From positions 110,573-174,572 of the forward strand of contig JAGVKG010000026.1 of assembly GCA_020050685.1 (NCBI GenBank): 64,000 nucleotides of DNA. Reading direction: 5' to 3'. The translations under genes were made by a program, and so were the position numbers. Below the pieces are notes generated by a model. That model saw only the letters and a list, made by a program, of their open reading frames with translations. It had not been told where the DNA came from and did not search any database. Positions 58,801 to 64,000 of the stretch are shown in pieces (the first letter of the stretch is position 1; each line of letters starts with the position of its first letter). The DNA is from Candidatus Obscuribacterales bacterium (GTDB taxonomy: Bacteria > Cyanobacteriota > Vampirovibrionia > Obscuribacterales > Obscuribacteraceae).

Positions 58801-61800
58801 GGAAATCTGAAGACTTCGGGGTTTACGGCTGCCGGCTCCATAATGTTGGTAGGCGATGATTTTGGGGCGAGACCCCTCACTGTGGGCAACATTACAGCGC
58901 AAGCATCAGGACCAAATGGAGTTGGTGGATCAGTAGGGATATCCGGACTAGGGACTGTGACGGTAGGAAGCATAGACACGACCAACACTGCTGCTGTTGT
59001 AAGCAGCGGGGCACAATCAGGGTCGGTATTTTTATCATCTGGTAGCACTGCAAGTGGCGCGATTCACGCAGGCACTATTAACGCGTACAACCCAGCAAAT
59101 GGATCAGCCACCGGGCAAGTAATACTGATAGCATCAGGAACTATAACAACCACTGGTGCAATAACTACTTCTGCCGGCACTATCCCCGCCAATACATTCA
59201 CATCAAACCTCGTGAGTGGTAGCGAAGCATCGATAACTCCGAGTTATACAAGCAATACATTATCGATAACTTCATCTACAACCGTAGATGTGTCGGTAAC
59301 CGGAATATCAGGGCCGTCGTCAAATTATAATCCACACGGATATGCAGCTCTAAGCGGTAGTGATACTGTGTTGACTATTGATGGTGGTGGCAATTCATTG
59401 CTGTTGGCACCGCTGGTCTTTACTGCCTTTGTTCCAATGGCAATCAAGTCTATAAATTCAAGTAGCCACACTGCGGCTGACAGTATTGCCCTGGTGGTGT
59501 TCGGAAATTTGACGCTCAGTGACGCGGTAGGCATTAACGCAGCCGGCACTACCAGTGGTGGCAGTGTCACTTTGCAGTCTTCCGCCGGACAAATATCCAT
59601 TACAAGTATTGCGACAAATAGCAGTGGTTCTGGGGCGGCAGGCTCTATCAATATCTCGGCTTGGGCAGCTATTCCTGTCACAGGAACGATTAACGCTTCT
59701 AACTCAGGCACAGGTGCAGGCGGCACAGTCTTCCTAGCGTCAACTGATAATTCTGTTGCAACTGGCGGGATCGACACCTCTGTCGCTTCCGGTTCAGCAG
59801 CAGCAGGTAATGTAACTATCGCGACTTACGGAGCTATGAGTACTAATGCAATTAACGCTTCTAACTCAGGCGCAGGCGCCGGCGCTACAGTCCTGCTAAC
59901 GTCAAGCAACAGTTCTGTTACGACTGGCGAGATCAAGACTGGCGGTTCAGAATCGGCAGGCAACGTGTTCATCTCGGCTTACGGAGCCGTTAATACAAAC
60001 GGAAATACGATTCAAACTTATAACACCGATACAGGTGCGGGCGCAGTCTCTTTAACGTCCACCAATAATTCTGTCTCAACCGGCGACATCGACACCTACG
60101 TCACCACAGGTTCAGGGGCAGCCGGCAATTTAACCATCTCGGCCTTAGGATCTATTACTCTGGGGGGCAATATTGCGACTTACAACACAGGTTCCGGTGC
60201 AGCCGGTACAGTTACCTTGCGTGCAGTGGGGAACATTCAAACAACATCTACGACTGTAAAAGTGGAAAGTCCCTCGATAACGCTTACATCGGTAAAGGGA
60301 AATATCCAGTCAGTCAACGACTCGACACCACTTTTGATACAAAGCGGATTAACATCAGGAACATTATCGTTGATAGCCCATGGCGGTGGTTCGGTTTTGT
60401 TAGCGGATACTCTCGTCAACGATAATGTTCAGTTCAACAACACCTTGCCCGTCAACGTATCAACTGCAGGCACACTCTTCTCCTTAAAAACTGCGGGCAA
60501 TATTACTCAGCAAGCAACAACGACGGCAGTGACAAGTGCGGCTATTGTCTTAGAAACAACCGCAGGCGATATTGGTGAATCCGGTGACGCGCTTCAGACA
60601 AGCAGCACTGACACGATGAGTATAACTGCGGGCGGAAATGCTTACATCAATCAAACTGGTGCCTTTACTTTGCTTGATTCTCATGCGGGAGGAAACTTCC
60701 AGCTCAATTCCTCAGGCTCAACCACAATTAATAGTCTTGCCAGTCAGACAGGCTCCTTATCGGTAATCGTTGGTTATTTCGGCAGTACACTGAATGTGGC
60801 GGCAGGTTCTCAGGTTACTTCCGGTAACGGCAATCTTTTGCTGGAGAACGACAATACAGCAAGCGGCTCAATTGTTATCGGTGCAAACGCTAATCTGACC
60901 TCTGGTAATGGACAGGTTAACATTGTTATTGGTCCAGTGCCGTTTACACCAGTGCTCGGACCAAAGCCGGCCAATGTGAAAGTTACTCTTGCAAGTGGTG
61001 GCCAGGTTTTCTTCGGAGCCAGTGGGATTAACGCGCTCTCTCCAACTAATTTCGTGAATGCTAATGGTAATAACGTTATCTTCAATACCGGATCATTTTC
61101 GTCATCGGCGATTCAGTTGGGTGGCAACGTCACAATTAACGCCGGTAATGCGCCCGTATTATTCAACCTCGATCTCACCAATCCACAAACAGTGGCGGCG
61201 ATTCAAGCCGCGCAGGCGGCTAATACAATTGGCGGCACGCTTATCGTAAGTGGTGGCATAGCCGTTGGTGGTGATATCGTACTCAAACCAATAAACTTAT
61301 CGGGAACTTTATCTGCATTGAACATACCGGCAAATGTTACCGTCACTAATAAGGGATTTTCGGCGGCCAATCCATTGACTATCAATCTCACGGAAACGAG
61401 CACCACCACACAGGTAGTGATCAACGGAAAAAACCTATACAAAGGTTCAAATACCAATGCCGCGCTAAACATCAACAGTACATTTGGTGGTACCGTGTTT
61501 GTCGAGGGCGCCTCTGGCACTCTATCAAGCCAAGGCCCGCTTACCATAAGCGCTAACGGTAATATGACGTTCGATGGTATGGTTTCAGGCAATAACATTG
61601 CCCTCAATACAACATCCGCGAGCAATGGCAATCTATCGTTGGGTGGAATAATCGGGGCTGCCACGACATCGTCAGTTACCTTGAGTACAGATGGTACGGG
61701 CACAGTTACTCAGACTGGCGGCACGATTGCCGGCAAAAACATAGAAGCTTCAAGCGGAACCGGCAATATCATTCTGAGCAATATTGGTTCAGGTGCGAAC

Positions 61801-62718
61801 GTGAGCGCGAGTACCGGAGGAGCTGCCATTGTGTCGATTACCACGCTCGGATCATTGAGTGTTCAAAACTCGTCTGCTGGTGGCACATTCACCGTAAACT
61901 CCGGAAGTGCGCTAACGCTTGCCGGAGATGTGAGTGCCGTCAGTGTGACCTTGATCGCGGGATCGAGCCTGAAGCAGAACTCTTCGGCGACTAATATATT
62001 AGCTAGTACCGTGACGATCGCAGCAGGGAAAGGAGATATAGGATCGTCCAATACACCGATTCAAATTACGGCAAGCAACCTGTCAATTACATCAATCAAT
62101 CGAAGCAAAGCCTTCATCAACAATACCGGCGCTCTGACAATTGACAATACAACTGTCGGGCGCAATTTGACATTAACGTCTAGTGCCGGACTGACGATTG
62201 GTAATGTCAGCACAATTTCCGGATCACTAAATCTTCAGACGGCAGCGGGAGCGCTGACGGTAATTGCCGGCGACAGCGTGTCAGCCAATAGCGGCAATTT
62301 ATTTTTACAAAATTTGAACACAGCATCAGGCACAATTGACATTGGTGCCAATGCAACACTTGCCGCGTCCGGCTCCGGCAATGTCACAGTATTAATTGGA
62401 AGCACGCCTGCTCCCAAGACAAACACAACAACACCGGCGAATGTGACGCCAATAATTTCAGGCAATGGAAAGATCTTCTATGGTGCCAGCAGCATTGTTG
62501 CCGGTACTCCTACAAATACAATCACTGCCACAGGAAGAACTGTTATCTTCAGTGGACCGGCAAGCGCCATTTCCCTTGATGGCGGAGTGACAATTGACGC
62601 GACGCAAGTTAATTATAGCCCTACGCCAAACGACAATTGCGATGAGATTGTTGACACCGGCGATGACGGTGAGGATTTGGATGTCGATGATCGCCTTTTG
62701 GTAAATTCCTCGCAATAG
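52885..62718 (+). CDS. Giant exported repeat protein, adhesin-like (3277 aa)
   Basis: Signal peptide MKKQNEWHSCTVLMCLVCLIFNLTPVAMA, start GTG 52885 with GGAG about 10 bases upstream. The mature protein is Gly/Ser/Thr/Asn/Ala-rich. It contains many copies of a 40-50-residue beta-type unit (SAAAGNVTISAYG...NAGTGAGGTVTL...). These should form a long parallel beta-helix. Larger duplications exist: 55,150-55,700 resembles 58,690-59,290, and 60,730-61,090 resembles 62,200-62,560. There are no PEP-CTERM or autotransporter barrel domains and no secretion partner nearby. The C-terminus is acidic (DDGEDLDVDD). It is probably a filamentous surface adhesin; export route unknown. Confidence 0.9.
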   Translation: MKKQNEWHSCTVLMCLVCLIFNLTPVAMAEEVATPAPETNRVLLRGTHVLDADSLTGVTNLTVRRGAIAVIDFSNSSAINLAGNLTNRGTVYVANADPQQLTATLAGSNIYNNARALITTVLPAGGVAGFGATALPLNLNLRTINDIVNAGTIASSGNLTMSAGGSIINALPQGTTGVQPVIQAAGNVNLFSGSGNITNLGLIASLNNNINIAALTMAANINVFGAGGTLQALNGNINLRDSSYSGPANINLTGGDYLSQALNLYSGTGTANVSVGQLAGLVNTYAGAEHISADTTLLKLGNNISNDPTYYNTGSIEIMGTVSSDEGLAIVAGGDITANINGRIVTNGHNLLMIAGANITSSCTGCTSPGQVGPTSGGTTPTSGVAEGTVTVDLTGGAGGDIDLSGSLAEKVIDTSSSTSSGGNVTMVALADGFGLEGTVALNTLCLLGSCAGEINTSGGGAGGGGNVTIYAGASSLLPVTSISTNKIETISNGTLNSGSVTLETTQAVTSDLQPLVLDAHGAITSGNTIQPGTPSMAGISTGSIDTEVKGGSQKAGDVIITAYGDIDASAGTVATLNNGVGAAGEVIITSSNGSVSTGEIASFVYSGWLAAANVTISAYGDITTNGNFIYAFQGGSGAGGTITLTSSNGSVSTGVLVIGVGDTVAGGNVIISAYDNITTSVIAAFNAGTGGGGSVNLTSSNGAITTGEILTYTLLGLVPAGNVTISAYGDITVLGQIDASNAGISAGGSVTLLTQDSLTTGDINTSSTGLRGGSITAAAAGDNGTYSIALGNLNTSGTAAAGSVEVVSTDLLEKPNLIGAITAKASGQSGVGGSVGIATRGGLAVGKIDTTNTSASASSGAQSGSVFLSSGSTATDAILAGDINAYNSANGSATGQVILIASGTIGVLGTITTSAGNSSVNPSYTSLTSSISSSTTIDVSVTGISGLFSNYNPQGYLFMSGGSTQLTIDSGGNSSLLAPLLCLTTVSIDSIKSNSGTNADGVALVAGGDITLGGAVGVNTAATTSGGNVNLLSITGLVSVGSLSTNSSGAGAAGSVSVSASEAVTVGGTIDTSNSGAGAGGTVTLISSRSYVSVGEIDTHVSGGAGAAGQLNISAYGDVSTSGNAIKVFNAGTGTGGTVFLVSSTGSVSVGAIDTYASSGTAAAGNVVMAAYGDIDTNSNAIAAYNAGSGLSGNVILISSNSSITAGAIDAYVASGSEKAADVTVSAYGAINLTGALNAANTGSGSGSTVNLLSANGSVTTGGINVNVGIASIVAGNVNIEASGAIDTSAGTIQAKNGGTRPIDSGVYLLSHTNSINTGEIDISVDFGSAALAGNVSISAPLSVTVGAKIDASNNGSGGGGTVTLASSGSSVEVSEVDTYVKSSSQTAGSVSILADGLIKVDGIIDASNGVIAASGVGTAGTVTLLSASDKVTTGDINTNVHGGSATAGNVTILADKEIKIGVIDASNAGIGAGGEIALTSASTAGFVESDGIKTYVSGGSAAAGNVIISAPDHIAISGAIITNNTSSGAGGSIALISNGAISLSTITTSGAPGGSVFLSSGDTFAGAITTGAITLGGGALLATAAKSGSITVQLFADGNTLSVDDGQIFATGTYTSAVDILPLAFTNSATTTITPAIIPGGGFTSFSNSGTVTLASDAGSSGNVITFSDLVPVFVQSTVSSLGTINDSTSQANFFVLAPTVAVSSSTAYTSTTGSLSIVANQMSMGDINTNGANLNLTAVQAITTGVINTSNSYGTVSGHAKLLSVIGSVTTEAIDTYITSGSAAAGNVVISAYGTISTNEQAINAYNSGTGTGGTINLTISGAGSVEIGEIKTSINNASSNAAAGSITILAAAAIDTNQKTIDASNLGTGAGGTVTLTSETFSITTSDIDTHVASGSVPAGNVFISALQSIIAGNINASNAGTGAGGSVTLVRAAAMKTADVDTSSTGSAGGAIIAASVGDNNDYTLEMGNLKTSGFTAAGSIMLVGDDFGARPLTVGNITAQASGPNGVGGSVGISGLGTVTVGSIDTTNTAAVVSSGAQSGSVFLSSGSTASGAIHAGTINAYNPANGSATGQVILIASGTITTTGAITTSAGTIPANTFTSNLVSGSEASITPSYTSNTLSITSSTTVDVSVTGISGPSSNYNPHGYAALSGSDTVLTIDGGGNSLLLAPLVFTAFVPMAIKSINSSSHTAADSIALVVFGNLTLSDAVGINAAGTTSGGSVTLQSSAGQISITSIATNSSGSGAAGSINISAWAAIPVTGTINASNSGTGAGGTVFLASTDNSVATGGIDTSVASGSAAAGNVTIATYGAMSTNAINASNSGAGAGATVLLTSSNSSVTTGEIKTGGSESAGNVFISAYGAVNTNGNTIQTYNTDTGAGAVSLTSTNNSVSTGDIDTYVTTGSGAAGNLTISALGSITLGGNIATYNTGSGAAGTVTLRAVGNIQTTSTTVKVESPSITLTSVKGNIQSVNDSTPLLIQSGLTSGTLSLIAHGGGSVLLADTLVNDNVQFNNTLPVNVSTAGTLFSLKTAGNITQQATTTAVTSAAIVLETTAGDIGESGDALQTSSTDTMSITAGGNAYINQTGAFTLLDSHAGGNFQLNSSGSTTINSLASQTGSLSVIVGYFGSTLNVAAGSQVTSGNGNLLLENDNTASGSIVIGANANLTSGNGQVNIVIGPVPFTPVLGPKPANVKVTLASGGQVFFGASGINALSPTNFVNANGNNVIFNTGSFSSSAIQLGGNVTINAGNAPVLFNLDLTNPQTVAAIQAAQAANTIGGTLIVSGGIAVGGDIVLKPINLSGTLSALNIPANVTVTNKGFSAANPLTINLTETSTTTQVVINGKNLYKGSNTNAALNINSTFGGTVFVEGASGTLSSQGPLTISANGNMTFDGMVSGNNIALNTTSASNGNLSLGGIIGAATTSSVTLSTDGTGTVTQTGGTIAGKNIEASSGTGNIILSNIGSGANVSASTGGAAIVSITTLGSLSVQNSSAGGTFTVNSGSALTLAGDVSAVSVTLIAGSSLKQNSSATNILASTVTIAAGKGDIGSSNTPIQITASNLSITSINRSKAFINNTGALTIDNTTVGRNLTLTSSAGLTIGNVSTISGSLNLQTAAGALTVIAGDSVSANSGNLFLQNLNTASGTIDIGANATLAASGSGNVTVLIGSTPAPKTNTTTPANVTPIISGNGKIFYGASSIVAGTPTNTITATGRTVIFSGPASAISLDGGVTIDATQVNYSPTPNDNCDEIVDTGDDGEDLDVDDRLLVNSSQ

Positions 62719-62752
62719 GAACTTCATGGTGGCAAGGAATTGAAGGCATCAT

Positions 62753-63523
62753 ATGAACTCAGTTATCGGCATAATTTTGATTTTGTCTTACTTAGTTAGC
62801 TTGGTATTTTTGCCACAAGCAACTGCTCAAACACACAAAATCAGGGTGGCGCTTTATGTAGATCGTGGTGCGTCTGGCCCGGCAAAAAAGAACTTTAGGA
62901 ATGTGTTGGATATGGGGGATGACCTTCGTTACGATCCTATTTATGGAGACGACATCGGTAGAGGTGCGTTGAAAAACTATGATGTACTCATAGTGCCGGG
63001 AGGAAACGCCAGTCGAGATGCTTTCACTCTGGGATCGGATGCACGCGAAGAAGTTCGCCGCTTTGTTAAACAAGGTGGAATTTACATGGGCATTTGCGCG
63101 GGCGCTTATCTTGCCTCTCGTTCAAATGATGACTTCATTGGCATGCTGCCAATGAAAACTTTGGATCCCAAACATTGGTACAGAGTAGACGAAGGAACAC
63201 GTGTTGATCTTGAATTAACACCAACCGGTATGGATGTCTTTGGTTTAAAAAGCCGAGAGATCAGTATCGTATACGAAAATGGACCAATATTTGCACCACT
63301 CACCGACGACAAACTAATTCCACTTGGATATTTTCGCAGCGAAGTGGTCGGGCGCGGAGGCGAACGCGGCGTAATGCTCGGTGCACCGGCTATGGTGATG
63401 TCCAGATACGGACAAGGCATCGTGCTTGTGATCAGTCCACACCCAGAAAAAACTCCTGGATACAAGCGCATGATCCTACACGCTCTAAATTGGCTATACG
63501 ATCATCGCACTGATGGCAATTAG
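62753..63523 (+). CDS. Exported class I glutamine-amidotransferase-like (BPL_N) protein
   Basis: 256 residues. A signal peptide (1-26, ending in ATAQ) leads into a domain with VPGGNASRD, the nucleophile elbow MGICAGAYLAS (Cys115), and VLVISPHPEKTPG near the C-terminus. The triad pattern matches the BPL_N/DJ-1-like amidotransferase family. Being exported, it is more likely a binding or hydrolytic protein than a biotin enzyme. It starts 34 bases after the giant adhesin, so they probably share a transcript. Confidence 0.82.
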   Translation: MNSVIGIILILSYLVSLVFLPQATAQTHKIRVALYVDRGASGPAKKNFRNVLDMGDDLRYDPIYGDDIGRGALKNYDVLIVPGGNASRDAFTLGSDAREEVRRFVKQGGIYMGICAGAYLASRSNDDFIGMLPMKTLDPKHWYRVDEGTRVDLELTPTGMDVFGLKSREISIVYENGPIFAPLTDDKLIPLGYFRSEVVGRGGERGVMLGAPAMVMSRYGQGIVLVISPHPEKTPGYKRMILHALNWLYDHRTDGN

Positions 63524-63571
63524 CACACAGTTGCCTCCATTGAGAAACTCAACTATAGCCGCGCACTTATT

Positions 63572-63895
63572 TTAGCTAGCTAATTCCACTTGGATTGGAA
63601 TTTCTGATTTTCGCAGTTGCTCATTGATCACTTGAAGGACAACACTTTGAGGCATCATGTCCAGAGCTTTTGCTATCTGATAAGCCTTTTGAATACTTGG
63701 AAGTTTGCGGCCGTTTTCATAATCGCTCAACTGTTGTTTGCTTATGCCAACTAGTTCTGCAGCATAAGTTAGTGACCAATCTTCTGCCAATCGAAAGGCT
63801 CGCACCGTCTCACCAAAGGTAAGCGATTTCATTTTCTTGCGCCAGACAATTTGCTCTTTTCTGGAATAGCTAGGTCTACCTTTTGCGATAGTCAT
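63572..63895 (-). CDS. XRE-family helix-turn-helix regulator
   Basis: About 107 residues from ATG 63895. The frame is open to a TTG at 63916 inside the IS end, so the ATG is preferred. The HTH is SLTYAAELVGISKQQLSDYENGRKLPSIQKAYQIAKAL. The basic N-terminus (GRPSYSRKEQIVWRKKMK) and size resemble HigA-type antitoxins. An IS end abuts its 5' side, so its original promoter and possibly a partner gene have been displaced. Confidence 0.85.
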   Translation of the reverse strand: MTIAKGRPSYSRKEQIVWRKKMKSLTFGETVRAFRLAEDWSLTYAAELVGISKQQLSDYENGRKLPSIQKAYQIAKALDMMPQSVVLQVINEQLRKSEIPIQVELAS

Positions 63896-63901
63896 GATGT
63901 G

Positions 63902-64000
63902 TGAGGTGTCCCCCAATTCGTGGACAAATGATTTTCTACGAAGCTGCTTTGCGTGACCAATATTGTTTTTCCACCTCCTCTGGTGATTTAAACCCGATTG
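63902..64000 (-). mobile_element. End of an IS3-family element, cut by window edge
   Basis: TGAGGTGTCCCCCAATTCGTGGAC at about 63902-63925 looks like the terminal inverted repeat of IS3-type elements. The transposase C-terminus lies just inside it. The other end is outside the window, so intactness cannot be judged. Confidence 0.6.
63936..64000 (-). CDS. IS3-family transposase OrfB, C-terminal end only
   Basis: In the minus strand the frame IGFKSPEEVEKQYWSRKAAS-stop ends at 63936. This matches the C-terminus of IS3-family OrfB integrase proteins. The rest is beyond the window. It is not a remnant of the relic near 52.6 kb, as the visible parts do not overlap. Confidence 0.7.
   Translation of the reverse strand, partial: IGFKSPEEVEKQYWSRKAAS

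Noticed and set aside
54500..60200. Regularly spaced repeats that might suggest a CRISPR array
   Set aside because: The units vary in length and sequence, lie within one open frame and lack constant repeats with unique spacers.
61203..61703. 166-codon minus-strand frame, and about 20 similar ones, inside the giant adhesin
   Set aside because: They are mirror frames of a Gly/Ser/Thr/Asn-rich coding repeat, have biased Pro/Val/Ala composition and no ribosome-binding sites.

Overview
The window reads as chromosomal DNA of a Gram-negative bacterium of the non-photosynthetic sister lineages of Cyanobacteria (Melainabacteria/Vampirovibrionia, most like Obscuribacterales). The placement is inference. 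It rests on a full LPS-transport set (lptC, lptA, lptB, lptF), a short SigA-type primary sigma factor with an acidic N-terminus, an ethylene-receptor-like hybrid kinase of the cyanobacterial/plant type, many tetratricopeptide (TPR) proteins, a SulP transporter with a beta-carbonic anhydrase, and no photosynthesis gene. Base composition looks even, in the high 40s % GC by eye, except in the repetitive adhesin and the IS fragments.

Layout. 1-5.4 kb: a TPR protein cut by the window edge, a 906-residue HExxH protein, a structured-repeat patch and an ADP-ribosylglycohydrolase-like protein. 5.4-10.8 kb (+): fabG-acpP-fabF-gatA, a small secreted protein and a divergent malate/lactate dehydrogenase. 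10.8-17.6 kb: two large signalling proteins on opposite strands (pseudo-receiver/GAF/GGDEF/HD-GYP, and the ethylene-receptor-like hybrid kinase), then asnB. 17.7-25 kb: mpg and a VanZ-like gene (+) facing a minus-strand run of rpoD, a coupled membrane protein, uvrB, tatA, a hydrolase and a HAD phosphatase. 25-30 kb (-): PotC-like permease, YgfZ-TPR fusion, A-type Fe-S carrier, an unknown protein and a TPR protein. 30-32.6 kb (+): an HExxH lipoprotein and a lysozyme-like unknown. 32.5-39.3 kb (-): aroQ, an unknown, aroK, a TPR protein, a SulP transporter, and a beta-carbonic anhydrase flanked by two paralogous His-rich exported proteins. 39.4-45.9 kb (-): LysM/RlpA protein, hicB with a broken hicA, lptF, lptB, lptA, lptC and a TPR protein. 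46-47.8 kb (-): a HAD phosphatase and carA. 48-52.4 kb (+): nuoN, a YfhO-like membrane protein and tRNA-Arg(CCT). 52.5-64 kb: accessory DNA with a transposase relic, a 3,277-residue exported repeat protein, a secreted BPL_N-like protein, an XRE regulator and the end of an IS3-family element running off the window.

How it works together. The left half is mostly core metabolism and information processing. The Lpt genes form one tight operon led by a TPR protein. Envelope and exported functions recur (LysM/RlpA, lysozyme-like protein, YfhO, giant adhesin, TatA), as expected for a surface-attached cell. The least explained parts are the His-rich protein pair around carbonic anhydrase, the ethylene-binding-type kinase with Asn at a usually Asp position, the hairpin repeats with a constant TCCTC loop that also supply ribosome-binding sites, and the giant repeat protein. 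No CRISPR array, rRNA operon or prophage was seen.
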